Part shown: positions 14,136 to 23,328 of the stretch, piece by piece
Position numbering within the stretch: the stretch's first letter is position 1
Layout: every line of letters begins with the position of its first letter
Assembly: GCA_937927445.1 (NCBI GenBank)
Contig: CALAOB010000127.1
Span: 1 to 32,972, forward strand
Length of the DNA stretch: 32,972 nucleotides
Source: an uncultured Oribacterium sp.
GTDB taxonomy: Bacteria > Bacillota > Clostridia > Lachnospirales > Lachnospiraceae
Reading direction: 5' to 3'
The notes under the pieces: model-generated
What the model saw: only the letters and a program-made list of their open reading frames with translations
Told to the model about the DNA's origin: nothing
Databases searched by the model: none
Program-made: the position numbers and the translations under genes

Positions 14136-14238
14136 GGAAGCATTGGCTTCCAACACAGACAGATTAACAGGCGGATCGTCCTTCACAGGGACATCCGCTT
14201 CAAAGAACAGATACACTGGGGACCACGTACGCGGTCCC
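14136..14238 (+). repeat. Three tandem hairpins between xseA and xseB
   Basis: GGAAGC/GCTTCC (14136-14151), GCGGAT-c-GTCC / GGAC-ATCCGC (14171-14198) and GGGACC/GGTCCC (14219-14238) follow one another. None has a T tract. They are placed where they could set the XseA:XseB ratio through RNA processing or stability. Confidence 0.55.
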
Positions 14239-14271
14239 GCTTCAGACGGACAGAATCCGGAAAGGATCGCT

Positions 14272-14508
14272 ATGCCAGTGAAGAAGAGTGCGGCAGCCGC
14301 CGCGGAAAAAGAAAAGGAACAGAAGCCTCTCCAGGAGGTGTTTGCAGAGCTCGACGAGCTGATCGAGAAGATGAGCAGTGAGGAGAGTCTCGAGAAGACC
14401 TTCGATATGTATCAGAAGGGCGTGACGCTTCTCCGGAGTGCAAATGACAGTATCGATCGAATCGAAAAACAGGTAAAGGTGCTGGATGATGAAGGATTTC
14501 TCTCTTGA
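14272..14508 (+). CDS. xseB: Exodeoxyribonuclease VII small subunit
   Basis: A 78-aa XseB, the small helical-hairpin subunit that coats the coiled coil of XseA. After a Lys/Ala/Glu-rich N-terminal tail, the family core is plain: LQEVFAELDELIEKMSSEES, then LEKTFDMYQKGVTLLRSAND, then a helix ending VKVLDDEGFLS. The ATG at 14272 has GGAAAGGA upstream. The frame stays open to 14143, but that stretch is the hairpin spacer. It overlaps ispA by 23 nt, which suggests translational coupling. Confidence 0.9.
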   Translation: MPVKKSAAAAAEKEKEQKPLQEVFAELDELIEKMSSEESLEKTFDMYQKGVTLLRSANDSIDRIEKQVKVLDDEGFLS

Positions 14509-15469
14509 ACTGAAAACTACAGTCGCTGAGGTCGACGCGATCGTCCTCGCGCAACTTCCGAAGGTGGAGGGACAGCAGAAGACCGTACTGGATGCCATGC
14601 AGTATTCCGTGGCGGCCGGCGGGAAGCGAATCCGTCCGATCCTCGTGCAGAAGTGCTATGCGCTCTACAAGAATCGGATGGGCGCCGGCTGGAACCGCTT
14701 TATGAAGCCGATCGTCGAGGCCTTCATAGGTGCGATCGAGATGATCCATACCTTCTCGCTCTGCCATGACGACCTCCCGTGCATGGACGGGGACAAGTAC
14801 CGTCGCGGGCAGGAATCCACCTGGTATAAGTTCGGCGAGGATATGGGGACGCTCGCAGGCGATGCGCTCTCCCTCTATGCCTTCCAGCGGGTGACGGAGG
14901 TGTATCTCCGCCAGCTTTCCCGTGCGGCCGTGACCGGCGGTGTGGACAGCCCGGATGAATCCTCGAAGTTTGCAAACGCCGTACTGAAGGCGACGTCGAT
15001 CCTCGCCGGAAAATCCGGTGTGGATGGCATGCTCGGCGGCCAGACGGTCGACGTCGAGATGACCGGAAAGCCGCTCAGTGAGGCACAGCTTCAGTTTATT
15101 TATGAGCTGAAGACCGGGGCACTGCTCGAGGCCTCCATGATGATGGGCGCAGTGCTCGGAAACGCATCGCAGATGGAGCTTCAGCGGCTCGAAAGCATCG
15201 CCCGAAGCATTGGCGTAGCCTTCCAGATCGAGGATGATATCCTCGACGAGACGAGCACACAGGAGGTGCTGGGCAAGCCGATCCATTCTGACGAGGAAAA
15301 CAACAAGACGACCTGGGTGTCGATTCATGGACTCGAGGCAGCGCAGGCTGAGGTGCAGCGCCTCTCCGAGGAAGCCATCGAGGGCTTGAAGGGACTTTCG
15401 GAGGTGGATGAAGACGCCCGTCAGTTCCTCATCGCACTCACCGAAGAGCTGATCCATCGGAAAAAGTAA
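14486..15469 (+). CDS. ispA: Polyprenyl (farnesyl) diphosphate synthase
   Basis: A 327-aa trans-prenyltransferase that condenses DMAPP/GPP with IPP. Both aspartate-rich motifs are intact: DDLPCMD (95-101, the bacterial DDxxxxD form) and DDILD (250-254). GGKRIRP (45-51) is the IPP-binding site, and GDALSL (125-130) and KTGALLEA (209-216) are also present. It is slightly longer than usual (about 295 aa), mainly through an insert near 145-165. Overlapping ATG codons at 14486 and 14489 both fit the ribosome site inside xseB. Neighbouring dxs supplies precursors through the MEP pathway. A geranylgeranyl product cannot be ruled out. Confidence 0.92.
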   Translation: MMKDFSLELKTTVAEVDAIVLAQLPKVEGQQKTVLDAMQYSVAAGGKRIRPILVQKCYALYKNRMGAGWNRFMKPIVEAFIGAIEMIHTFSLCHDDLPCMDGDKYRRGQESTWYKFGEDMGTLAGDALSLYAFQRVTEVYLRQLSRAAVTGGVDSPDESSKFANAVLKATSILAGKSGVDGMLGGQTVDVEMTGKPLSEAQLQFIYELKTGALLEASMMMGAVLGNASQMELQRLESIARSIGVAFQIEDDILDETSTQEVLGKPIHSDEENNKTTWVSIHGLEAAQAEVQRLSEEAIEGLKGLSEVDEDARQFLIALTEELIHRKK

Positions 15470-15590
15470 AAAGGAGAACGCGTTCACAGGCGGACGTGGC
15501 AGCTGAACGCTGCAGGCGGATGCCCGTGACGATGTACCGGAACGTGGAGCAGAGACAGCGGCGAAACGTGCACCGGGATAAGTGAAAAGT

Positions 15591-17528
15591 ATGCTACTGG
15601 ATGATATACATGGACCGGAGGATCTGAAGAAGCTGAATGATCATCAGCTCAGGAAACTCGCGTCCGAAATCAGACAATTTATCATAGAGAAAACCTCCGA
15701 GTACGGAGGCCACCTCGCCTCGAATCTCGGGGTAGTGGAGCTGACCATCGGGCTGTATCTGGCCCTCGATCTGCCGAAGGATAAGATCGTGTGGGACGTC
15801 GGCCATCAGGCCTATACCCATAAAATCCTGTCTGGTCGAAAGGAAAACTTCGACGGACTCCGGCAGTATCATGGGATGAGTGGTTTCCCGAAGCGGGCGG
15901 AGAGTCCGTTTGACTGCTTCGGCACGGGCCACAGCTCCACCTCGATTTCCGCCGGACTCGGCATCGCCGCAGCCCACGATATCAAGGGCGAGCACTATAC
16001 CGTCGTGTCCGTCATCGGCGATGGCGCACTGACCGGCGGCCTCGCGTATGAGGGACTCAATAACGCCGCCCAGATGAAGAAAAACTTCATCATCGTGCTG
16101 AACGACAACAAGATGTCGATCTCTCGAAACGTCGGGGGGATGTCGAAGTACCTGAACGGACTTCGCTCGAACCGAGGCTATAATCAGCTGAAGATCGACG
16201 TCGGCAGTACGCTGATGCGCGTACCCGGCGTCGGACCGCAGCTCGTAAAGCGGGTACAGCGGGCGAAGAACTCGCTGAAGCAGCTCCTCATTCCGGGTAT
16301 GCTGTTCGAGGATATGGGCATCACCTACCTCGGGCCGATCGATGGTCACAACATCCGTGAGGTGGAGCGGACCATCGAGGAGGCGAAAAAGATCGATCAT
16401 GCGGTACTCGTGCATGTCCTCACGACGAAGGGCAAGGGCTATGCACCGGCGGAGCACAATCCGGCGCACTATCACGGGGTGTCTCCGTTCGATATGAAAA
16501 CCGGAAAGGCACTCTCGCCATCGAAGGAGAGCTACACCGCTGTCTTCTCGAAGACGCTGTGTCGCCTCGCCCGCGAGAATAAGAAAATCGTCGGCATCAC
16601 CGCCGCGATGCCGGACGGCACCGGACTCAGTGCCTTTGCGAAGGAATTCCCGGATCGTTTCTTCGATGTGGGGATCGCGGAGCAGCACGCCGTGACCTGC
16701 GCTGCCGGTATGGCGAGCAACGGCCTGAAGCCGGTGTTTGCCGTCTATTCGAGCTTTCTGCAGCGTGCCTACGACCAGATCGTGCATGACGTCTGCCTCC
16801 AGAAGCTGCCGGTCGTATTCTGCATCGACCGTGCCGGCCTCGTGGGTTCCGACGGTGAGACGCACCAGGGCATCTTCGACTACAGTTATCTCACGCACAT
16901 CCCGCACATGACGGTGATGGCACCGAAGAATGCAGATGAGCTCGCACAGATGCTGGCATTCGCGATGAAGTATCCGCTGCCGATCAGCATCCGCTATCCG
17001 CGCGGTGCGGCCTACCAGGGGCTCCGCGAATTTGCGGCACCGATCGAGCATGGTCGCGCCGAGCTCCTCTATCAGGGCAGCGATATCGCCCTCGTGGCCG
17101 TCGGTTCGATGGTCTCCACGGCGGAGCACATACGTGAAAAGGCGGTGACCCATGGCTACCAGCTGACGCTCGTGAATGCGCGCTTCGTGAAGCCGATCGA
17201 CACAGAGATGCTCGATCGCCTCGCGGAAAACCATACCACGATCGTGACCCTCGAGGAGAACGTGAAGCAGGGTGGCTTCGGCATCCAGGTCGAGGCCTAC
17301 CTCCATGAGCACCATCCGGAGGTGAAGGTCGTGACGATCACCCTCCCGGACAAGTACGTGGAGCACGGCGATGTGACGAAGCTCCGCGCCTTCCTCGGCA
17401 TCGACAGCGACTCGATCATCGAGCGGCTCCGCCGTGAGGGCGTGATTCCGGCGGGGGATCCGGCCAATGCAGACGAGCGGAACGAAGAGAGCTCCGCGGG
17501 CATTGAACCGGCGGACGAAACGAAGTGA
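15591..17528 (+). CDS. dxs: 1-deoxy-D-xylulose-5-phosphate synthase
   Basis: A 645-aa TPP-dependent enzyme that condenses pyruvate and glyceraldehyde 3-phosphate, the first step of the MEP isoprenoid route; DXP also feeds thiazole and pyridoxal synthesis. Motifs include WDVGHQAYTHKIL, the TPP-binding GDGALTGG ... NNA, DVGIAEQHAV with the catalytic Glu, and DRAGLVGSDGETHQG. The C-terminal transketolase domain ends KLRAFLGIDSDSIIERLR, followed by a non-conserved acidic tail of about 30 residues. The ATG at 15591 is taken as start; an in-frame GTG at 15582 is possible, since the ribosome site is weak. A 120-bp spacer separates it from ispA. Confidence 0.95.
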   Translation: MLLDDIHGPEDLKKLNDHQLRKLASEIRQFIIEKTSEYGGHLASNLGVVELTIGLYLALDLPKDKIVWDVGHQAYTHKILSGRKENFDGLRQYHGMSGFPKRAESPFDCFGTGHSSTSISAGLGIAAAHDIKGEHYTVVSVIGDGALTGGLAYEGLNNAAQMKKNFIIVLNDNKMSISRNVGGMSKYLNGLRSNRGYNQLKIDVGSTLMRVPGVGPQLVKRVQRAKNSLKQLLIPGMLFEDMGITYLGPIDGHNIREVERTIEEAKKIDHAVLVHVLTTKGKGYAPAEHNPAHYHGVSPFDMKTGKALSPSKESYTAVFSKTLCRLARENKKIVGITAAMPDGTGLSAFAKEFPDRFFDVGIAEQHAVTCAAGMASNGLKPVFAVYSSFLQRAYDQIVHDVCLQKLPVVFCIDRAGLVGSDGETHQGIFDYSYLTHIPHMTVMAPKNADELAQMLAFAMKYPLPISIRYPRGAAYQGLREFAAPIEHGRAELLYQGSDIALVAVGSMVSTAEHIREKAVTHGYQLTLVNARFVKPIDTEMLDRLAENHTTIVTLEENVKQGGFGIQVEAYLHEHHPEVKVVTITLPDKYVEHGDVTKLRAFLGIDSDSIIERLRREGVIPAGDPANADERNEESSAGIEPADETK

Positions 17529-17627
17529 AAACGCGCCGGAACGGAGACAGATGCGCAAAGATATGTGCATCGCCGATCGGGTGTAGAAGAACAGAAAGGG
17601 CAGAACACCGCCCGGAAAGAGTCATCA

Positions 17628-18449
17628 GTGAAGAAAGAACGACTTGACGTGCTGCTGGTCAACCGTGGACTGGCAGAATCCAGAGAAAAAGCGAAGCGTA
17701 CCATCATGGCCGGCATCGTGTATGTCGATGGTCAGAAGGAAGACAAGGCCGGCTCCACCTTCGATCCGGAATCCGAGATCGAGGTCCGCGGCAACGTGCT
17801 TCCGTATGTCTCCCGTGGCGGGCTCAAGCTCGAGAAGGCGATCCGCGAGTTCGGCGTTTCCTGTGAAGGCAAGGTCTGCCTCGACATCGGCGCCAGCACT
17901 GGCGGCTTCACCGACTGCATGCTGCAGAACGGCGCGGTCAAGGTCTTTGCCATCGATGTCGGCCACGGCCAGCTGGACTGGAAGCTCCGGAACGATCCGC
18001 GCGTGGTCTGCATGGAGAAGACGAACATCCGCTATGTGAAGCCGGAGGATATCGGAGAGAAGGCAGGTCTCGTGTCCATCGATGTCAGCTTTATCAGCCT
18101 GCAGCTCGTGCTGCCGGTAGTGAAGACCCTGATCGCCGAGGACTGTCAGGTCGTCTGCCTCATCAAGCCGCAGTTTGAAGCGGGCAGAGAGCAGGTTGGA
18201 AAGAAGGGCGTGGTCCGCGATAAGGCGGTTCATGTCGAGGTTATCGAAAAGACCATCACCGCCGCCTATGCGCTCGGCTTCATGCTGAAGGAGCTGACCT
18301 TCAGCCCGATCAAGGGGCCGGAGGGCAACATCGAGTACCTCGCGGAGCTCATGCTGCGGCCGGATGCCGAAAATCCATCACTGGAGTGGCTGCATGCACG
18401 CGCGATGGAGGTCGTCAAGGCATCCCACGCGATGCTCGACATCAGGTGA
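17628..18449 (+). CDS. tlyA: TlyA family rRNA 2'-O-methyltransferase
   Basis: A 273-aa TlyA/YqxC-type protein. Family members methylate ribose in 16S/23S rRNA, and some have been called hemolysins. An N-terminal S4 RNA-binding domain (RLDVLLVNRGLAESREKAKRTIMAG) leads to a Rossmann methyltransferase with the SAM-binding LDIGASTGGFTDCML, then FAIDVGHGQLDWKLRND, and IDVSFISL and IKPQFEAGR further on. The start is a GTG at 17628 with GGAAAGAG about 8 nt upstream; the frame continues upstream into the spacer without family homology. It lies between dxs and nadK in the conserved clostridial order. Confidence 0.92.
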   Translation: MKKERLDVLLVNRGLAESREKAKRTIMAGIVYVDGQKEDKAGSTFDPESEIEVRGNVLPYVSRGGLKLEKAIREFGVSCEGKVCLDIGASTGGFTDCMLQNGAVKVFAIDVGHGQLDWKLRNDPRVVCMEKTNIRYVKPEDIGEKAGLVSIDVSFISLQLVLPVVKTLIAEDCQVVCLIKPQFEAGREQVGKKGVVRDKAVHVEVIEKTITAAYALGFMLKELTFSPIKGPEGNIEYLAELMLRPDAENPSLEWLHARAMEVVKASHAMLDIR

Positions 18450-18498
18450 GGGCGCTGCGACGCTACAGAAAACCATGTGGTTCGGGAGATGATGAGAC

Positions 18499-19314
18499 AT
18501 GAATATCACACTGGTAGTAAATGCGAAAAAGCCGGAGTCCTGCAGCTATGCGGAGAGCATCCGACAGTACCTCGAGGCGCGGGAAGTGCATGTGAAGGCG
18601 CTGTATGGTGCGTATACGCGGGATGATTTCTCGGATGCGGACGCCATCATCTCGATCGGCGGCGATGGCACGATGCTTCGCCTCGCGGGCGTGCTGCGTG
18701 GGCAGGATACACCGCTGCTCGGGGTCAATGCAGGCCACCTGGGGTATCTGACCCAGGTCTCGCAGGCGGCACAGATTCCGGGGGCACTCGACCGGCTCCT
18801 CGCGCATGACTATACACGCGATGTCCGCGCCATGCTGCATGGCAGTGTGCGTCGTAACGGCGAGGTGATCAGCCGTGGAACCGCGCTGAACGAGATCCTG
18901 ATCTCACGCTGCGAGGGCATCAGCGTGCTTCGCTTCACGGTGTTCTGCGATGGCGAGGAGCTCAGTCACTATACGGCGGATGGCATCCTCTTCGCGACGC
19001 CGACCGGCTCGACAGCCTATAATCTGTCGGCGGGCGGACCGATCGCGGCACCGGAGACCAGTGTCATCATCATGACGCCGATCTGCGCCCACTCGACGAA
19101 CAGCCGGCCGGTGATCCTGCCGGACACCAGCCATATCGAGGTGCGCATCGAATCGGAAAATGAAATCGTGGCCTTCGACGGTGAGCGGATCGTGCGTCTG
19201 CTGCCGGGTGACGTCGTGAAGCTGCGGCGTGCAAATGAGATGACCACCTTCGTGAAGCTCCGCGCATCCAGCTTCCTGGAGACCCTGCGCGAGAAGATGG
19301 ACGGCGAAGACTGA
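18499..19314 (+). CDS. nadK: NAD kinase
   Basis: A 271-aa NAD kinase that makes NADP from NAD and ATP. The diphosphate-binding GGDGTMLR (54-61) and GVNAGHLGYL (75-84) motifs are intact. The NAD-binding conserved region reads DGILFATPTGSTAYNLSAGGPI, followed by the PICAHS segment. Length is usual. The start has GGGAGATGATGAG upstream. It lies 49 bp after tlyA. Confidence 0.95.
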   Translation: MNITLVVNAKKPESCSYAESIRQYLEAREVHVKALYGAYTRDDFSDADAIISIGGDGTMLRLAGVLRGQDTPLLGVNAGHLGYLTQVSQAAQIPGALDRLLAHDYTRDVRAMLHGSVRRNGEVISRGTALNEILISRCEGISVLRFTVFCDGEELSHYTADGILFATPTGSTAYNLSAGGPIAAPETSVIIMTPICAHSTNSRPVILPDTSHIEVRIESENEIVAFDGERIVRLLPGDVVKLRRANEMTTFVKLRASSFLETLREKMDGED

Positions 19315-19328
19315 TATACGCGGGCGTC

Positions 19329-19407
19329 GGAGATGCCCGACAGAGGACCACGGGTGCGTCCGAAGGACGTAAGACACCGGTGATACGAGCGCTGCCGCAG
19401 GATGGCA
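19329..19407 (+). repeat. Hairpins in the nadK-argR spacer
   Basis: GTCGG/CCGAC (about 19331-19344), GCGTCC-GAA-GGACGT (about 19356-19371) and GCTGCC/GGCAGC (about 19391-19409) lie in series within a 114-bp spacer. None has a T tract. Confidence 0.45.
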
Positions 19408-19428
19408 GCATCCACAAGAGGTTTACAA

Positions 19429-19887
19429 ATGAAGAAATCCAGACATCAGAAAATCATCGATCTCGTGCAGCATACGCGCATCGCGACGCAGGAGGAGCTG
19501 GCGGATATCCTGAACCAGGAAGGCTATAAGGTGACGCAGGCGACGGTTTCCCGTGATATCAAGGAGCTCAAGCTCAGCAAGGTCCCGGGACCGGGGGGCG
19601 TACAGTACTACCAGCTGCTGGAACCGGAGGAGCAGGCCTACTCCGACAAGTATATCCGTGTACTGCGCGAGGCGTTGATGAGCATGGATACGGCGGGAAA
19701 CCTGCTGGTGATCCGCACCATGTCCGGTATGGCGAACGCGGTCGCGGCGGCGCTCGACCACTTCCGCTTCGAGGAAATCGTCGGCACGCTGGCCGGCGAT
19801 GATACCATCATGTGTGCGACGAAAAACGGCGACGATGCGGAGCATATCATGCAGAAGGTCCGTGGACTCCTCGGTGAGAAGAACTGA
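19429..19887 (+). CDS. argR: Arginine repressor ArgR
   Basis: A 152-aa arginine-responsive regulator. The N-terminal winged helix (HQKIIDLVQHTRIATQEELADILNQEG ... VTQATVSRDIKEL) binds ARG boxes. The C-terminal oligomerisation domain has the arginine-binding pattern near GNLLVIRTMSGMANAVAAALD and GTLAGDDTIMCA. The ATG at 19429 has GAGG 8 nt upstream; the frame opens earlier at 19402 but without a ribosome site. Its place before recN is typical (ahrC-recN in Bacillus). Confidence 0.94.
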   Translation: MKKSRHQKIIDLVQHTRIATQEELADILNQEGYKVTQATVSRDIKELKLSKVPGPGGVQYYQLLEPEEQAYSDKYIRVLREALMSMDTAGNLLVIRTMSGMANAVAAALDHFRFEEIVGTLAGDDTIMCATKNGDDAEHIMQKVRGLLGEKN

Positions 19888-19953
19888 CGGACCATCCGGT
19901 TACCGATGATCTGACAGATCAGACAGCAGCATACGCAGGTGGAAGAATCGTGC

Positions 19954-19979
19954 AGGCCGGGCGCTACGGCGTCCGGTCT
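19954..19979 (+). repeat. Strong hairpin in the argR-recN spacer
   Basis: CCGGGCGC and GGCGTCCGG pair around TAC, with one bulge. A smaller GATCT-GAC-AGATC hairpin lies about 50 nt upstream. The tail (TCTTACTAC) is a poor terminator, so partial termination or RNA processing is possible. Confidence 0.45.
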
Positions 19980-20014
19980 TACTACATATAACGGAAGTTT
20001 CGGAGGAAACGCAT

Positions 20015-21667
20015 ATGTTATATCATCTTCATGTAAAGGATCTCGCCCTGATCGACTCCGCGGAGGTGGAGTTCGAGCCCGGGCTCAACATTCTGACCGG
20101 TGAAACGGGTGCCGGTAAGTCCATCCTCATCGGCTCCATCAATCTCGCTCTGGGCTCGAAGGCCATCCGGGATATGATCCGAAGCGGCCAGCCGTATGGA
20201 CTCGTGGAGCTCGTCTTCGGTGATTTCAGTGAGGAACTCGTCGGAAAGCTGCGGGCACTCGAGATCGAGCCGGAGGACGGACAGCTCATCATCCGCCGGA
20301 AAATCTCGGCCACGCGTTCGGAAATCAAAATCAATGATGAGACCGTGACGCTCGCGAAGCTCCGGAAGGTGACGGAGCTCCTCATCGATATCCACGGGCA
20401 GCATGAGCATCAGTCCCTGCTCCGGGACGGCTACCATCTGAAGATCCTTGACGATTTTCAACAGCGGGAGACCGGGACACTGCGCGCGGAGATCGCAGAG
20501 AAGTACCATGACTGGACCGCACTCCGGGAGAAGCTCGCGAGCTTCGACATGGACGAGGGGCAGCGTCAGCGGGAGCTCGATTTCCTTCAGTTCGAGATCG
20601 ATGATATCGAGAAGGCGGCGCTCCGGGAAGGCGAGGAGGAAGCGCTCGCCCAGAAGTACCGGAAGTACCAGAATGCGCAGCGCATCTATGGTTCCGTCGC
20701 GCGGACGCGGGAAATCCTCGACGGCGTCGATTTTTCGTCGGCGATTCACGAGATGCAGGATGCCCTCCAGTACGACAGTGCGCTTCAGGACATCAGCGAC
20801 AGTCTGTATGACCTCTCCTCGATCTCCGAGGACACGGTGCGTGCGCTCGATCACTACATGGAGAACAACGAGTACGACGAGGAGGACTTCCAGCAGGTCA
20901 CCGAGCGGCTCGACTATATCCGCTCGATCATGATGAAGTATGGCGGAACCGTCGCGAAGGTGGAGGACAGCCTCACGGCGAAGAAACAGCGTCTCGCCGA
21001 GCTCGAGGACTATGATGCGGCACGATCACGCTGTGAGAAGGCCGTAGCGAAGGCGGAGTCCGTGCTTCGGGCACGCTGTGCCGAGCTCACGAAGGCCCGT
21101 GAACAGGGGGCGAAGCAGCTGAGTGAACGCATCCGGCAGGAGCTGTCGGAGATGGGCTTCCTGGATATCCGTTTCGAGTTGCCGCTCAGCGCACTGAAGG
21201 AGCCGGGGGCGAATGGTATGGATGAGGCCCACTTCGTCGTGAGCCTGAACCCGGGTGAGCCGCTGCGACCGCTCAGCGAGGTCGCGTCCGGTGGTGAGCT
21301 CAGCCGTATCATGCTCTCCATCAAGACCGTACTGGCCGACAGCGATGAGATCCCGACCCTGATCTTCGACGAGATCGATACCGGTATTTCCGGTCGGACG
21401 GCAGAGAAGGTGTCGGAGAAGCTCCGAAAGATCGCGCAGCTTCATCAGGTCATCCTGATCACACATCTGCCGCAGATCGCGGCGAAGGCGGATCAGCATT
21501 TCTGCATCGAGAAGTCGGTGTCCGACGGCCATACGCATACCAGAATTCATGCCCTCTCCGAGGAGGATTCTGTCCTGGAGCTTGCACGACTGCTTGCGGG
21601 CGGTCAGATCACGGAGGCGGTGCTCGCAAACGCGCGGGAGCTGAAGAAGCTGGCACGTGGGCGGTGA
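20015..21667 (+). CDS. recN: DNA repair protein RecN
   Basis: A 550-aa SMC-like ATPase acting early in double-strand break repair. Walker A is GETGAGKS (29-36) and the conserved DIHGQHEHQSL lies near 125. A long coiled-coil arm fills the middle. The C-terminal ATPase half has EVASGGELSRIMLSIK (ABC signature), LIFDEIDTGISG (Walker B and D-loop) and ILITHLPQIAA. The start is preceded by CGGAGG. It is the last gene of the conserved operon. In many spore formers spoIVB and spo0A come next; here there is a 215-bp spacer and then glgA. Confidence 0.96.
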   Translation: MLYHLHVKDLALIDSAEVEFEPGLNILTGETGAGKSILIGSINLALGSKAIRDMIRSGQPYGLVELVFGDFSEELVGKLRALEIEPEDGQLIIRRKISATRSEIKINDETVTLAKLRKVTELLIDIHGQHEHQSLLRDGYHLKILDDFQQRETGTLRAEIAEKYHDWTALREKLASFDMDEGQRQRELDFLQFEIDDIEKAALREGEEEALAQKYRKYQNAQRIYGSVARTREILDGVDFSSAIHEMQDALQYDSALQDISDSLYDLSSISEDTVRALDHYMENNEYDEEDFQQVTERLDYIRSIMMKYGGTVAKVEDSLTAKKQRLAELEDYDAARSRCEKAVAKAESVLRARCAELTKAREQGAKQLSERIRQELSEMGFLDIRFELPLSALKEPGANGMDEAHFVVSLNPGEPLRPLSEVASGGELSRIMLSIKTVLADSDEIPTLIFDEIDTGISGRTAEKVSEKLRKIAQLHQVILITHLPQIAAKADQHFCIEKSVSDGHTHTRIHALSEEDSVLELARLLAGGQITEAVLANARELKKLARGR

Positions 21668-21882
21668 TGCGCCGAACGAAAATGGTGGGCAGGCGACCGT
21701 ACGAAGGAAGAATCTGGATGGAAAGTGGTGATGTGCGACCACGCGGGCGGAGATGTACGTGCCGGTCGATGGCATTGGCCACACGTAACTAATAAGCCTT
21801 GCGTAGCGTTTCACGAAGGATTAAAATAGATGCTATATATAATTTATATTTCTATTTAAGAAATATGGACCGGAGGACTATA

Positions 21883-23328
21883 ATGAAAAACATACTCATG
21901 CTCGCATCGGAGGCCGTACCTTTCATCAAGACGGGCGGACTCGCGGACGTCGTCGGCTCACTTCCGAAGACCATCGACAAGCAGTACTATGACTGCCGCG
22001 TCATGATTCCGAAGTATATGTGTATCCCGTGGGAGTGGCGCCAGAAGATGGAGTACGTGACCCACTTCTATATGAACTATCTCGGACAGGATCGCTATGT
22101 CGGTGTCCTGAAGTATGAGCACCAGGGCGTGACCTACTACTTCATCGACAACGAGTCGTATTTCTCCGGTGACCGTCCATACGGTGACTGGTACTGGGAT
22201 CTCGAGAAGTTCTGCTTCTTCTGCTACGCCGCACTGTCTGCGCTGCCGCTGCTCGACTGGCACCCGGATGTGATCCATTGCCACGACTGGCAGACCGGTC
22301 TCGTTCCGGTGCTTCTCCACGATCGTTTCGCCGGCGGAGAGTACTATCGCTCCATCAAGTCGGTCATCACGATCCACAACCTGAAGTTCCAGGGTGTATG
22401 GGATGTAAAGACGATCCAGCGCTTCACCCAGCTGTCCGACTACTACTTCACACCGGATAAGCTCGAGTGTAAGAAGGATGGTAACCTCCTGAAGGGCGGT
22501 ATCGTTTATGCCGACGCGATCACGACGGTTTCCGATACCTACGCCGAGGAGATCAAGATGCCGTTCTACGGCGAGGGCCTCGATGGACTGCTCCGCGCAC
22601 GTGCGCATGACCTCCGCGGTATCGTCAACGGTATCGACTATGATGACTGGAATCCGGAGACGGATAAGTACCTCGTAAAGCCGTTCAACGCCCGCAACTT
22701 CCGTAAGGAGAAGGCGAAGAACAAGAAGGCGCTCCAGGAGCAGTTCGGCATGAACGTGGATCCGGGCAAGATGATGATCGGTATCGTATCCCGTCTCACC
22801 GACCAGAAGGGTCTGGACCTCGTCGAGTGCATCATGGATGAGCTCTGCCAGGATGATATCCAGTTCGTGGTGCTCGGTACCGGTGATGAGAAGTACGAGA
22901 ACATGTTCCGTCACTATGACTGGAAGTACCACGATAAGGTCTCCGCGCAGATTTATTATTCCAATGAAATCAGCCATAAGATCTATGCTTCCTGCGATGC
23001 ATATCTGATGCCGTCGCTCTTCGAGCCGTGCGGACTCAGCCAGCTGATCGCCCTCCGCTACGGAACCGTTCCGATCGTTCGTGAGACCGGTGGTCTGCGC
23101 GATACCGTACAGCCGTACAACGAGTACGAGGACAGCGGAACCGGCTTCTCCTTCTCGAACTATAACGCGCATGAGATGCTCGGCACGATCCGCTACGCTG
23201 AGAGCGTATACTACGATCATAAGCGTGAGTGGAACAAGCTCGTGGACCGTGCGATGGCGGCGGACTACTCATGGAGAACCAGTGCCATGAAGTACCAGGA
23301 GCTGTATGACTGGCTGATTGGGTACTGA
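21883..23328 (+). CDS. glgA: Glycogen (starch) synthase GlgA
   Basis: A 481-aa GT5-family glucosyltransferase that extends alpha-1,4-glucan from ADP-glucose. KTGGLADVVGSLPK (15-28) is the ADP-glucose-binding loop; DVIHCHDWQTGLVPV, VITIHNLKFQG, VNGIDYDDWNP and the catalytic FEPCGLSQLIALRYGTVPIVRETGGL near 400 follow. The ATG at 21883 has CGGAGG 6 nt upstream; an earlier open part (from 21799) lies in A+T-rich leader DNA with a TATAAT at 21838-21843. No other glg genes are present in the window. Transcription probably starts in that leader, but no good -35 box is visible. Confidence 0.95.
   Translation: MKNILMLASEAVPFIKTGGLADVVGSLPKTIDKQYYDCRVMIPKYMCIPWEWRQKMEYVTHFYMNYLGQDRYVGVLKYEHQGVTYYFIDNESYFSGDRPYGDWYWDLEKFCFFCYAALSALPLLDWHPDVIHCHDWQTGLVPVLLHDRFAGGEYYRSIKSVITIHNLKFQGVWDVKTIQRFTQLSDYYFTPDKLECKKDGNLLKGGIVYADAITTVSDTYAEEIKMPFYGEGLDGLLRARAHDLRGIVNGIDYDDWNPETDKYLVKPFNARNFRKEKAKNKKALQEQFGMNVDPGKMMIGIVSRLTDQKGLDLVECIMDELCQDDIQFVVLGTGDEKYENMFRHYDWKYHDKVSAQIYYSNEISHKIYASCDAYLMPSLFEPCGLSQLIALRYGTVPIVRETGGLRDTVQPYNEYEDSGTGFSFSNYNAHEMLGTIRYAESVYYDHKREWNKLVDRAMAADYSWRTSAMKYQELYDWLIGY

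Noticed and set aside
15594..17570. 658-codon open frame on the minus strand opposite dxs
   Set aside because: It is the shadow of a GC-rich gene: His/Arg/Asp-rich composition, no domain, and the plus strand encodes a full-length Dxs.
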